The notes under the pieces are model-generated. The model had not been told where the DNA came from and searched no databases. It was given only the letters and a program-made list of their open reading frames with translations. Shown here one piece after another: positions 1-11,100 of a DNA stretch of 64,000 bases. Within the stretch, counting starts at the first letter, position 1. The number at the start of each line of letters is the position of its first letter. Position numbers and translations under genes: made by a program. The stretch is from Desmodesmus armatus. Its lineage: Eukaryota > Chlorophyta > Chlorophyceae > Sphaeropleales > Scenedesmaceae. The stretch spans positions 62,001 to 126,000 of the forward strand of contig VIIQ02000163.1 in assembly GCA_007449985.2 (NCBI GenBank), in the 5' to 3' direction.

Positions 1-131
1 TGTGGAGGGGTGAAGCGTGCTGCAGAACTGCTGCTGTTGTGACAGGTTCGTTGGCAGCCCGCAGCAGGGTCCTGCTACGCTGATCATGATATCCAGCTTT
101 AGATCAGCTTAATCCACGCCTGTGCACTCAC

Positions 132-464
132 GTCCATGAACTGCAGCAGGAACTCCTTCCCATACTTGATGATTTGGCCAGGGGGTTTCCTTGGCTGCTC
201 TGGCTCAGGGGCAGACTGCGCGAAGGCCTGCAGGTGTTGAAACACATATTGTTGCTGCGATACAGATCACAGCATGGCAGCAGCGCAGGGAGATGCATCA
301 CGGAGCATTGGCATTGATGCACTCACCGGAGTCTTTGGCCTGACGCCACTCAAGCCTGCTCCAGCACCCTTGCGTAGCTTGCCGAACACTGATGTACTTG
401 GACGCAAGCTGAAGTCGCCATCCGTGCCCCCAAGGGGCTTCAAGCTGACAAACGCTTCCCCCAT
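132..464 (-). CDS. eIF4G/eIFiso4G-like translation initiation factor, N-terminal exons (partial, runs off left edge)
   Basis: Two exons can be joined in phase 0: 464-327 (46 codons from the ATG, reading MGEAFVSLKPLGG and ending RPKTP before a GTGAGT donor) and 227-132 (32 codons, after a CTGCAG acceptor, ending before another GTGAGT). The second exon contains YGKEFLL. This fits the YxxxxL-hydrophobic motif by which eIF4G-type scaffolds bind the cap-binding protein eIF4E, and it follows a Pro-rich stretch. The SLKPLGG/SLRPSTS segments recall the short N-termini of plant eIFiso4G. The MIF4G domain would lie beyond position 1, so the call rests on one motif and its context. The gene is divergent from the secreted-protein gene at 803. 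Another scaffold protein carrying an eIF4E-binding motif remains possible. Confidence 0.55.
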
Positions 465-569
465 AGCTGGTGGCTGCGGGCGAGACCTCCTTGGCTAGCT
501 TGTAGCCGAAGGAAAAGAGAACGGCCACAGACGTAGCCTTGAGTGATTAGGTTGCCCAAGGACGCCATC

Positions 570-850
570 ATTCCATAAACTGTCATGAACCCTGCCTTGA
601 ACCCTTCGTTGAAACGGTGGCACCCTCTTTGATCAACCTCCCTGCCTGCTTATATTTCAGAGATTCAAAGCTTTTTGACCGAGCACAGCCCCAGTCTCAG
701 CACTGATTCCAACAAACCACTCTGCAAAGCACCAGGCTTGCCCTGTGTAGGTGCAGGAGCATTGCTTCAAGCAAAACCACAAACCATACCATCCGAGGCA
801 CAATGAAGTGCATTCAGCACCTGGCAGTCTACCTGGTCTTGGTGACTGTG
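570..850 (+). repeat. Promoter/5' region of paralogue 1, duplicated at 3670-4010
   Basis: The sequence before and across the start of the first secreted-protein gene recurs in diverged form about 3.1 kb downstream. Shared blocks include the CCATAAACTG / CCACAAACTG region, the CTGCCTGCTT block, GCAAAGCA(C/T), and the stretch around the ATG with ATCCAGCACCTGGCAG. The duplicate therefore carried promoter, 5' leader and signal-peptide start together. Confidence 0.6.
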
Positions 851-1838
851 TTTGCTACCAAAGTCCAATCCCAGCAGACTACCAACGCGACAGCAGCCAG
901 TGCCTGCCCCATAAACGACTTCAGCAAGGTTGATTGGACAACCGCCAAGGATGCATGTGGTGGGTGTGGACGTGCTGGCTGCTCGTAGTTCGACATGCCT
1001 CGGACCTGCGCAAAAATGTGAAATGAAGGGCACAAGGCCTGTCCAACACGGAAAATTATTTAGCTTACGGTTATAATGCACGATAGCGGCAGCAGACGCT
1101 TGATCGACAGTGTTGACGTCCCCTAGCCCCCTGGCTACCCCCAGCTCCTGCTCGCCACACACGAAGCAGCATTGAATGATGCGCATAATGCAGTTGGGAT
1201 GCCGTAGGCAAAACTTCTTGGGCTTGCACCATGGTGGCCAGAACTACCCTCCAGGGTGGGGACACGAGCCAATCAAACAGCCCCACAGTCACCACACAGT
1301 CACTCCCTCATGTACTAACAACCTCCTGCGGCACAAGTTAGTAACTCCTCCCTGCTGCACTGCTGCTCCCACTCCTGCTGCTGCTATAGCCACCCTGCAC
1401 AGCCCTAAATTCTGCAACGCCTGCATCTGTGGTGTCGGAGTCGCCCTGGTTGTTGGCCTAGAGGCAGCAGGCGTGACGATCAACGGGCAGCCCCTCTCAG
1501 CACTGGCAGTCTCCAACAGTGGCGCAGTCAACGGCCTGCTGACCCAATGCCAGACCACCCTCGGCCTGCAGCTGCTGCAGAGCGGCACCCTGACAGCTGA
1601 TGCTGTCACCGAACTGGCAGAGTGTGACGTCCAGGCAGCTGGGAACAACTGCCTGGGCCAGGTGTCCAGTGGTGCTGTTGGTGGGGTGGCATTGCCTAAC
1701 GTGGCTCCTGGCAATGTGCCCGCTCGGGCTGCTTTGCTGCAGGCAGCTGCCACGAGGAATGGTGCCAGCATGGCGCCAGGTGTCAAGGCGTTTTTTGGCC
1801 TGCTGGCTGCTCTCACCGCTGCAGTGCTCCTTGTTTGA
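803..1838 (+). CDS. Small secreted cysteine protein, probable GPI anchor (SPARK-like), paralogue 1
   Basis: Two exons, 803-959 and 1390-1838, join in phase 1 to give about 201 residues. The start is followed by a clear signal peptide (MKCIQHLAVYLVLVTVFA). The mature part has CPINDF, then FCNACIC across the junction region, and spaced cysteines (LLTQCQ, LAECDV, NNCLGQ). It ends with a hydrophobic tail (FFGLLAALTAAVLLV) and no charged residue after it, as in GPI-anchor signals. The order CP-x-DF, C, FCxxCxC, QC, C, C is shared with the gene at 4613-6667, so the two are paralogues. The pattern resembles the plant SPARK extracellular domain, but I cannot confirm that by profile. Expected location is the cell surface or wall; function unknown. 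Confidence 0.6.
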
Positions 1839-2966
1839 GCTGTGACCTATTGTCATGTCGATGTGTGGCACCTGCACGGCGTGTTACATTGAGTGAATTG
1901 CTGTCTGCTGCATCTGCGGTACTGTGTTTTACGTCACTATATGGGACCTGGCCATGGCGCATGCGCTGTCACCTTGTACATTGAGATTCAAAGGAACAAC
2001 ACTGCCATTGTACTGAGTCTCAGTGCAGTGCAGTGCAAACTAGCTGCATAGGTGCTGATGATCATCATAATCATCATGCTGCTGACCGCAGGTCCCAAAC
2101 CCACATGTGCACCAGCCGTGTACGGGCTTTTGCCACAGCTGAGCCGGGGCCCCCGGGGCCTTGGCATTCACAGGACCCCGGGCAAGGCCATGTCATGCCA
2201 ACCCAAGGAATACTATTCCTTTTCCAGGAAAAGGAGCAGGCCCTGTGGCACGCTGTGCCCAGGCTGGGCTTTAGCTTCACACTCGGCATATGTTTTGTGC
2301 TCCAGATCAGCTGGCCTAACGGAAACTCAACTAGAGATGGAGTATGCATGTTGAGCTGCCGTTGTGTGTAGCTGCTGCTCGGCACTCACTGCTGTTTAGC
2401 CGATGTCCCGCCGCAGCTGTTGAGCTGCCGTTGTGTTTAGCTGCCGCTCGGCACTCACAGCTGTTTAGCTGCCGCTCGGCACTCACTGCTGTTTGGCTGC
2501 CGCATGTCCCGCCGCAGCTGTTGAGCTGCCGCATGTCACGCCACAGCTGCATGTGTGTGCCTCCCAGTGCTACACGCCCACACCAGCCGAAGCAAGCATG
2601 TCAGCCACCAGCTGGGCTGTTGCAGTCCACAGCACCAATGCTTGCGTGCGAACGCAAGAGTGCGCTGTGTGGTGTGTTGCTAGGCCTTTGGTGCCATGCT
2701 GTGTGGTTGTTGTTGTGCTGTAACTTCACGTAATGCATCGTGTAGAATAGAGTGATATTGATGTAACTCATTGATTCTGTAGAATAGAGTATAATTCACA
2801 GGGTAACCCTCCTTAGGCACAAGGCAAGTGTGTGGCATGAGTTGGTTGCAGAGCTGCTGTGGCTTGGTTGCTGCTGGCGTTTGCGGCTGGCACTTGGCTG
2901 CTGCTGCTGCTGCTGTTGTTGTTGTTGCTGCTGCTGCTGCTGCTGATCCAACTGTGCTTGCATACG
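1839..2966. repeat. Intergenic stretch with a degenerate minisatellite at 2344-2545
   Basis: No gene is supported here. Around 2344-2545 a GAGCTGCCG... unit recurs several times in tandem with variants: GAGCTGCCGTTGTG, TTTAGCTGCCGCTCGGC, and GCACTCACTGCTGTTTAGC. Near 2900-2945 there is a CTG/GTT triplet tract. Long open frames over these tracts (for example poly-Leu at 2859-3206 on +) are repeat artefacts. Confidence 0.6.
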
Positions 2967-3156
2967 CTAGGATTGCCTGGTGCTGGCAGATGGTGGGGCC
3001 ACGATGGGGTGCTGCTGCTGTTGCTGTTCTGCCAGCAGCTGCTGTGCTGCAGTGCAGGCAGCCCGGCCCCGCTGGTCCAGCACTTCTTCATCTTTATCGT
3101 CCTTGAGCAGCTGCAGCAACGTTTCCTTGTCCTGATCTGTGGCAATGCAGTTGTTC
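2967..3156 (-). CDS. Possible orphan terminal exon of an unidentified gene
   Basis: On the minus strand a TTTGCAG acceptor precedes an open segment reading NNCIATDQDKETLLQLL, then KDDKDEEVLDQRGRAAC, a Gln run, and a TAG stop. The acidic, Leu-rich helical composition looks more like coding sequence than the surrounding triplet repeats. No upstream exon could be joined, and the next minus-strand gene is far away. It may be a terminal exon whose partners I missed, or a gene relic like the one at 3670-4010. I do not recognise the product. Confidence 0.25.
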
Positions 3157-3669
3157 CTGCAAATGTGCCGTGCACAAATTTGTGTAAACCTGCAGCCTGT
3201 CACTGATCGCCTGCCCACACAGCTTGGCAGTTCTGCTGGATGAATCATGTCGTAGAATTTTGCAATGACGGGTTAGGAACATTGTGTGCTGTCTCACAAG
3301 GCGTTGGTCTGGCTGCAGTATGTTACAACTGTCAGACACGGCGTGGGCCGAGGGCCGATGGCCGTTGAAGTCAGTTCACATAGACCGCGGCAGCGTTCCT
3401 GTCAAGCAGCACTATTTCTGCGCGCACAAGAGACCTATACAGTGTGTAAGTCATCATCAGGTTGCCTCAACATTGCAAACAAACGACCGTGTGCAGACTG
3501 CCTTGCCAACAGGGACGCGATTGCCGATCCGACAAGCTTATAATTGATTGAAAAACATAGGCAATGCGTTGGTGTGGCCACATGCAGCATGCGTAGGCCC
3601 ATGTCTTGGAAGTCGCGTTTGTGATTATCCGCGGGCCGGGAATTGTGCAACATCCGTGGTAGTCTCAAC

Positions 3670-4010
3670 ATGCAACCATCCACAAACTGCCAGGAACCCT
3701 TTGTTTCAAAAATTGTGCAACTTCATTGATCATCAATGAAATTAGACGGTCTGCCTGCTTGCTTGTAGTATACGTTCTCTACACTGTCAGCTCTTTCTGT
3801 GAGCACAAGTCTGATCTCCGAGATCAGTGGCACTGATATGCAACAAAACACCCTGCAAAGCATGAGGCTTGCTTTAAGTAGGTGCATGAGCGTTGCATCG
3901 AGCAAAAATCACAAATACGGAAAGCCGAAGGCTCATGCACCACATCCAGCACCTGGCAGCTGTACTGGTGTTGATGACTGGGCTTGCTACCACCATGCGT
4001 GACTCTTTTA
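3670..4010 (+). pseudogene. Broken 5' copy of secreted-protein paralogue 1
   Basis: This segment aligns by eye with 570-850. An ATG at 3935 starts MHHIQHLAAVLVLMTGLATT, a diverged version of the signal peptide of the gene at 803, but the frame ends after a few more codons and no downstream exons follow. Upstream homology to the first gene's leader persists. It is best read as a truncated tandem duplicate left between two living paralogues. Confidence 0.6.
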
Positions 4011-4169
4011 AGCATTGAGGCACGGTGCTTGTATAGGAACGTGTTGTACATGCCATATCAGCCTTGTTTGGTGCATGGAGCAGGGCCAGCCTGATGCTGG
4101 GCCAGCAAAGGCAGTAAACCTGCAATCCCTACCACCCGCCCTTTGCAGTTCGCATTAAACGGGCGCTAT

Positions 4170-4190
4170 GAGGATATAAAAAAATAGTGT
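4170..4190 (+). promoter_or_regulatory. Possible TATA-like element upstream of paralogue 2
   Basis: An AT-rich GATATAAAAAAATAG stretch stands out in otherwise GC-rich sequence, about 430 bases before the ATG at 4613. It could mark a transcription start with a long 5' leader. There is no other support. Confidence 0.25.
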
Positions 4191-4612
4191 TCTGCGGCTA
4201 GCCGAGGCAGTCAAAAGGTTCACAGCCCGAGCACGCTCCGCAGCCACAGATTGGAACCCGCGTACGAGGGCTTAGCGCGGGACCATGCTTTATATGCACG
4301 GCATGCCTTCCCCCCAACCACTGCATTCAGAAGTGCGATAACGTCACATCCACTTCAGAACAGTCCCAGGCTCTTCCCCTACCCTTCCTTTGCACCAAAG
4401 CAGCGCCCATCCCCGCCCGCACCTCGAAGGTGATTAACGTCAGCTGTAACTCTCGCAAAGTTTTTGAATAAATATTTAATCATGTTTTGCGTTGACGCAG
4501 CAGGCTCCGAGGCAGCCTCAACCGCACAAGCAGCTCCTGTTGCCTCGGTACAAGACTCATATGCTTACCTGCCGCGTTCGTGCCTTGGCAATGCTGCAGA
4601 ATACTGTCTACA

Positions 4613-6667
4613 ATGGCTCGCAAGTCGTTCATCCTGTTCGCCACCCTGGCCCTTACCGCCCTGCTGGTCGTCAATGGCCAAACAGATGTGGACGACGTCG
4701 CAACCCCTGATGCAGGTTCGTGCGCGAGAGAGTGCTCCTGCCTCGTTTCAAAGCCATAGTGGCGCGCACTATTGCGTAGTAGGTTTACTTGCTGTGGTGC
4801 GTGCTCTTGTGTCCTTCAGGAATGCAGTGGCCCCCTGCTCCCTTGCTGCTGCTGTCCTCACTACAGCCTCCTCGTTCACTACCCAGTTGACTCTGGCTGC
4901 ATAGCATTGAGCGGCCTCGTTTACACATGGGGCAATTTCCAATGCTGTAAGAGCAACCCATCGCATGCAAGAGGACTGCTCATTGTTGGCTGCATTGGCA
5001 GCGGCCTGGTTGGTAGCAGCCAGGCTGCAGCTGATGCAGCCAACAATGAGCAGTCCTCCCGCATGCGATGGGTTGCTCTTACAGCAGCCACACCTCTGTG
5101 TCAAATGACTGCAGTCGCCCAGCTGGTCACTCTGCTCCCATAGCCACTCAAAACTGATTCAGTCATCGCTGCTGCCCTCGCAGGCAACTCAACAGTGGTC
5201 AACACTACCACGCCAACAACTGGCGGCGACAACGCCACCGTGACAGTGCCCGCCTGCCCCCTGACAGAAGATGCCCTGCTGGGCGTTGACTTCACAAACG
5301 CATCCACAAGCTGCCAAGGTGAGCACATTGCGTATGCTACACGCTGCACAGTGCAGTATGCAACTTCACAGCATTTGCACAACGTTCCGGCTCAGACAGC
5401 GCCCTTCGTCCAACTCAAGCCGCTCAGTGCCACTGAGTGCCACTCGCAGTCAGGTGTTGCCCCATAGAGCCCCTTGCACGGGCTCTGATGCTGCAACACC
5501 TGACTCCAAGTGGCACCGTGACTCACACTCACACTCGGAGTGGCACTGAGCGGCTTGAGTTGGACGAATTGAAGTAATCTATGCCCCATCTGCTGGGCGT
5601 TGACTTCACTAACGCATCCACAAGCTGCCAGGGTGAGACACTAAGCGCTGCGCAGTGCCGCACCGCAGTGCCGCTGGCAGCATGCAATTACATCTTAGCA
5701 AATTGTGGCTGTATGGTTATCGTAACTGGCAGTATCTGACGGGCTTTGAGCTTGATTCTCATGTAAAGGGGCAGCCGCTGTGAGTGACTCAGTGTTTCAG
5801 CTGCTCAGAGTGCAGTACTCTCAAACTCATTCTATTGTTCAAATGTTCAACCCCAGACTCATGCTGAGCATGCATGCTTTGTCTTGAAAATCCTGATGGG
5901 CACCAAGCCGATGGATGAGTGCTTGCTGTGCTGCCGCCATGCTCTCTTTCCCCTGCCGCCCCTCTCTACCCCTTCAGATACCACCTCCACCGACTTCTGC
6001 TCCAGCTGCCTGTGCAGCATCGCCACCTCCCTGGTCTCCGGCAGCCCCACCTTTGCCGCCCTGGCAACCACCAACTCCACCGACCTCAACCTCAACACCC
6101 TGGTGGAGCAGTGTGCAGGTGGGTGATAGGCTTTATTATTACCCATTGTAAATTATTTTTTTCTTTTCTATTCAGAATGCATTATGTATTACTTGTTTTT
6201 ACAATTTTCAAAAAATAATGCTACTGGAATTGACGGCTGGCTTGCGGGTGATCTTAATCCCCCCCCCCCCCACACACACACACCTGACCTAGGAGACTGG
6301 GGTACGCTACTAGGCCCTCTGGGCACCCTCATGAGCCCTTGCTTTGCTGCCTAGTGCTGAGGTTTGGGATCCCCTTCCACAACTACTGTACTGCTCCTGT
6401 ACTGCAGGCACCCTGGGCCCCGTGCTGCTGTATGCCCTGTCAACCGACTCCCTCACAGCCCTGGCTGCCTGTGACCTCAACGCTGCTGCCACCATGTGTG
6501 GCAATATGACTCAGCCAGAGGAGGAGATGGAGGTTGAGGCTGCTCAGGGGCCTGTGACACCTGCGCCTGTACAGATGGGTGGGGCTCCTCGCGTGAACGG
6601 TGCCCAGGGTGTGATTGTGTCTGCTCTGCTGGCCGCACCTGTGCTGCTGGCTCTGTGGATGGCGTAA
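4613..6667 (+). CDS. Small secreted cysteine protein, probable GPI anchor (SPARK-like), paralogue 2
   Basis: Four exons, 4613-4715, 5184-5318, 5978-6118 and 6408-6667, all join in phase 1 to give 212 residues. The protein starts with a signal peptide (MARKSFILFATLALTALLVV). A Thr/Asn-rich linker with N-glycosylation sites follows, then CPLTEDALLGVDF, TSCQ, DFCSSCLCSI, LVEQCA, LAACDL and ATMCGN. An acidic linker precedes a C-terminal hydrophobic stretch (VSALLAAPVLLALWMA). Cysteine spacing and the phase-1 intron after the TSC(Q)/DAC(G) site match the paralogue at 803-1838. Its introns carry two foldback elements and a partial duplicate of exon 2. The role is probably at the cell surface; the SPARK-like label is tentative. 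Confidence 0.65.
4945..5084. mobile_element. Foldback element in intron 1 of paralogue 2
   Basis: Two inverted arms of roughly 50-60 bases, starting CTGTAAGAGCAACCCATCGC and ending with its reverse complement GCGATGGGTTGCTCTTACAG, flank a short GC-rich loop. The arms are nearly perfect, so the RNA would form a long hairpin. There is no coding capacity. It resembles a foldback or MITE-type element; no target-site duplication is evident. Confidence 0.75.
5405..5568. mobile_element. Foldback element in intron 2 of paralogue 2
   Basis: The left arm begins TTCGTCCAACTCAAGCCGCT and the right end is its reverse complement AGCGGCTTGAGTTGGACGAA. Pairing continues inward through GTGCCACT/AGTGGCAC and the CAGGTGTTGC/GCAACACCTG blocks. 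It lies exactly between the real end of exon 2 (5318) and a duplicate of that exon end (5589). Confidence 0.75.
5589..5633 (+). repeat. Duplicate of the exon 2 end plus splice donor (paralogue 2)
   Basis: About 45 bases repeat 5275-5322 with few changes: CTGCTGGGCGTTGACTTCAC, ACGCATCCACAAGCTGCCA, then a GTGAG donor. No acceptor precedes it directly, so it is a relic inside intron 2 rather than a usable exon. Confidence 0.75.
6247..6281 (+). repeat. (C)n(AC)n tract inside an intron of paralogue 2
   Basis: A run of about 13 C residues passes into an AC dinucleotide run, upstream of the exon 4 acceptor. Similar tracts precede acceptors elsewhere, for example 22050-22090; their reverse complement follows donors at 21046 and, on the minus strand, 56629-56577. 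Confidence 0.8.
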
Positions 6668-8140
6668 GCCTTTCGCTGAGTGTGCCATGCACGGTTTGTG
6701 ACTCTTCTGACATGCATATTGAGTGATGTGGGATGCATGGCATACAGCTGAGAAAGCTGTGTCACAAATGGCTGCACACCAGTGGTTGTTGCCGCTGCCA
6801 GTGGACTGCTGTTGGATCCAGACTTTGTGCATCATTGAGAGTGAGTGATCATCCTAGAATTGTCAGTACGGGTGCCATGCTCAGTGAGCTCAATGGGGCA
6901 AGCATGCTGCCCCCTCTCTTTTTCTAATAAGTGCGGTGTCAGCCCAGGGGTTACTTGGTTATTGTTGTTGTATTGCAGTGTTGTTGACTAGCGTGCGACT
7001 CAGGTGGTGCAACTCTCTGGTGCCACCAATGCGTCTTGAAGTCCTAGAGATGCCAGAGTTGTTGTTAGACGCGTCGCTGGGCTGCCAGGCGTATCACCGA
7101 CAAGCCACGGAGCCGATCTAGGGATGGTACCAGCGACCCACCCCGCTGTGTATCCACCACCCTGGGCCAGTTGTGCATGTGTTGAACATAGTTTTGGGAT
7201 TTCTGACCCCTGCCTGACTACCAACGCCTTATTGTTGTCGAATGTGACTTCAAAGGTGCTTGTGGTGACCCTCACTGGGATTTCTTTTTACGCATGTCCA
7301 GTTCTGTTTGCATACTGCTACTAGGTCTTCGCTGCATTACTAATGCATTACTAATGCAATAGTATTGGCAAGCCATGCTACCTGTCCCAGCTCATCAGGG
7401 CACTGGGCTTGGGGTAACTGTCAGTCGGAGCACAATGGCATCACCAATGTAGGTCACTGCCAGTGCCACTATTTACAAGATGCCGTCTTGTAGGAAGGCT
7501 CAGGAGGCATGCGCATGGCCTGCATGCAAGCTCCCAAGGATGCAAATGCTGTTGCTGCATGTCCGTGTAATGCAAGAGATGCCGACGCCATCTTCACTTT
7601 TGTACCGACTGCTAGCAAGTTGGCAGTGCGGCGGAACAAGGAGCCTGTCATGCAAATTGACTGCATTTGGTGTGTGGCCGCCTGACATTGTACACTGCAG
7701 CCCCTGCGGGTTTGCCAGACTTTGTGGCACAAACCTTTCTCAGGGAAAAAAGAGCCCCATTTGCCTCATCAGCATCTGGCACCTACCGACAGTATTGAAT
7801 TGTTGCACGGCTTCGATGAGTGCAGACAGTCCCTCCACTAGTCAAATTTCAGAAGCTGTGATCACCGTAATCGAATCTGCTCATTAAATGTCAGGCTCAC
7901 TTTCTTCCCAAGCTGGTAGCATAAGGATGCCATGCCGCATTTGAGTCAAAAAAGCTGCCAGCCATGCCTGGCCTTGTGACTGTGTCACAGACTCGCGGAC
8001 CAGACACACAAGTCCAAGCTCACCAGTGCAACCAGAAGCTCTGCCAAGGGTAAGGGCCAACCACAGATTCAGTGGGTTTGACGCCAATTCCCCAACACCA
8101 CCACCTTTCCGCGCAGCTTCGCGGCAACACATCACAACCC
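6668..8140. other. Intergenic region, no gene seen
   Basis: This region lies between the convergent 3' ends of the secreted-protein gene and the DDX54 gene. Apart from a poor short repeat (ATTACTAATGC twice near 7335), I see no gene, RNA or ordered repeat. It should hold both 3' untranslated regions. Confidence 0.5.
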
Positions 8141-11100
8141 CTAGCGCCGCCCTCCCCCTCTGCCACCCCCACGTCCCCCTCCCCGCCCACCACCCCTTCC
8201 ACCTCCACGCCCGCCTCCCCGCCCACCTCCCATTCCACCTCCCATTCCACCACCCCTTCCACCTCCCATTCCACCACCCCGCCCTCCTCCCCTTCCACCG
8301 CCCCGCCCTCCTCCCCTTCCACCCTCCCGCCGTGCCGCATTCACCGACTGCCGCTGCTTCATCCCCTCCTGCAACTTCGCCTTCTTCCTCCTCTCCTTGG
8401 CTATCTGCTCTTTGTTCTTCAGCTCACCGCCTCGCCTAGCAGCACCCCCACCACCCTCACCATCTGCACCTCCCCAACCCCGCCCACGCCCCCCACCGCG
8501 GCCGCCGCCGCGCCCACGGCCGCGGCCGCTGCCGAAGCCGCCGCCACGACCACCAGCTGCTGCTGCTGCTGAACCCCCCTCGCGGCCGTGCTTGCTGATC
8601 TTGAAGGACTTGTGGCGCATGCCCTTGTCGAAGCGGCGAGCCAGGTCAGGGTCAGGGCCAGAGTCCTCTGGCGTGCCTGCAAGACCACAGGACAGCAGCA
8701 GTGCAAACAGTTAGCGCCACTGTCAGTGTCAGAGTAGGTTGTAGGGTTAAAGGTTGAGACTGCACGTGACATGCCGATGCTTGTACTAAGGGGGGGTGCT
8801 GACAGGAAGTAGGTGCAGCTGGTGTCACAAGGCACCCTATAAGGCACTTACACCATTGTATGGTGAACGCCTCGACGCTCCAGTCGAATATGTTAGAGGG
8901 TTGGGAAGTTGGGGAGTTTTCAGGGCCCAGCGGACACCAAGCCTTGGCCATGCATTGGTGAGAAGACAAACATGCCTGCCAAACATCATCGCCCTTATCC
9001 CACTGGGGTGGCAAGCAAGCACGTACACCGTCCAATCGGCAGTGTACTTGGCATTTCTGGTACTGTAGCATACGTGCAGACAGCAAATGCTGCAGCAGTC
9101 AGGATAGAAAGGCCCGTTGGTGCGCACCTGTTGCCATGATGGCTTGCTTGTTGTGTTTGGCCCACTTCTTGTACATGCTGCCCTCCTCAACACCCTTCTT
9201 AGGCCCTGCAAGCACCATCTGGCCCGCCTCGTTGCGCACCTGCACAGTCAGCACATGCATTAGTTAACATTCTTGTTGCTACACCTGGGATTCTAGAAAC
9301 TTATCCTAGTAACTTCAAGTTGGTCAAACACCGGTGTGTAGACAACCACGATGTTGCTGGCATGAAACACCCCGTGCGTGCTTGTCTGCGTCAGCATGTG
9401 CATGTGCGTTCTTGGCCGCGCATCCGTTCGCTTTATGCCTTGTGCGTGTTGCATGCTAACACAGCTTGTGTGCCACAGGTGGTTGGGCTGTCTTGAGTAG
9501 AATTGGCGGCGCCTTGCGTTACAAGGGCGGGACATGGATTGGGTCCCGGGGCTTGCATCGGGTTGGCTGGGTCCTTGAGGCCTCTTTGTAACGAACACTG
9601 ACTGACTGACTGACCGTTACGCACCAGCATGGTCACCTTTGCATTGTCACCCAACAGCACACTTCCAACACGAAGCCAAGCCATAGCAGGAGATAGGGCA
9701 AGCAAACCAACCAGTCGCCCTGTCAGGGGCAGTAGCCGTGCAGTGGTACCTACCTTGCGCACTTTCAGGCCCCGCTTGCTGCTGTCCTCCACGCCTGATG
9801 TGTTGACATACGCCTTCTTCTTCTTGTCCCACCTGCAGCAGCAGCATGACAAACATTAACAAAACGATAACCAACAACTTCCAGTGCGATGTTTGATGCA
9901 GTGGAATTGACACGGCATGTTGCGGTCGACCTGGTGGCAAAGTCCTCCTGCAAAGACTGACTTCAGCGATTGAGCCTGTTTTGATCAGCCAGCCAGGTCC
10001 CTCGAAAAAGTGGGAGCCCTTGGACTGCCTACCCAGTGACGGGCACACTGCATCCCTGCACACCCCATCATACTGAAGTCAGTTGCATCATAGCTACTTG
10101 CGCACTCTGCCATTGCAACGGAAATGTTTTTGCACACTGCGCTCTAGCATCCTTCTTCCTCCCCAGTCCACACTATGCTGAACCATTTCTGCAAAATTTC
10201 AAATCAGTCAACGTTCAAAATTTCAAATTTTCAAATCACTCACTTGTATTGCCGCTTCTGTGCCGCCATGGCGCTCTGGTCCTCTCCCGTGAGGTCCAAC
10301 ACTGCCGACTGCAGCTGGGCGGTCTGGTCGTCAAACTCGAAAGACTCTCCATGCGTGCGGCCCTCTCTGCACAAGGCGGACAAAGTACATGAAGTTTGCA
10401 GACATATGTCAGCCATGTCAGGCAGGCTAGTCAAACAAAACATCTTCCTCTAGACAGGCAGAACCCCATATCCCTGAACCTCAAGCTTGTATCAAGTGCC
10501 CACAGCTGCTGCCTGGGTAGTGGTGTGCCGAGCACTTTGTCCATGCAACCCAGCAGCCCATGAAAAGAGAGCAGCATCAGCATCAGAGCATCAGAGCACC
10601 CACCTCGTATGACTGATGAAGAGCCCCTCATCTTTGAACCGCCCTTCCGACAGCGGCCCATCCACAGACACCGGCAGCACAAACTGCTGCCCCCGCTTCC
10701 GCTTGCTGCCACTCACCCGCTGCTGCTGCTGCTCACTCCCATCCTCACTCATACTGTCATCCCCGCTGCCGCTGTCATCCCCGTCCATTACGTCGTCCTC
10801 CATTACGTCATCTTCTCCACTGCTGTCATCTCCCTCCCAACCGTCATCAGCATCATCACTCGACCCCTCTGCAGGGGTCGCCCCTCCGTCCTGCCCTTTC
10901 CGCTTCTTCCGCTGCTGCTGCTGCTGCTGGGTGTCTGCTTGGCTGCCGGCCGCGTCTGCTGCTGCTGCTGCATCTGCCAGCTTTCGCTTCTGCCGCTCCT
11001 TTTCGATGATGTGTGCGTGCTTGGCGCGTTTGCTGAACATGATGTCGTTTGACTTGTACAGCAGGGCAGCTTCCTTCTCTGTCTGCATGGTGGGGCCCGC

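Noticed and set aside
2859..3206. Open frame with a long Leu run on the plus strand
   Set aside because: It is a CTG/TTG triplet tract read in one frame; poly-Ala and Gln/Asn frames on the same bases are equally open, and no splice or family signal supports it.
8026..8572. Plus-strand Pro/Ser/Thr-rich frames opposite the DDX54 last exon
   Set aside because: They are the complement of the Gly/Arg-rich tail of DDX54, whose frame is continuous with conserved helicase exons.
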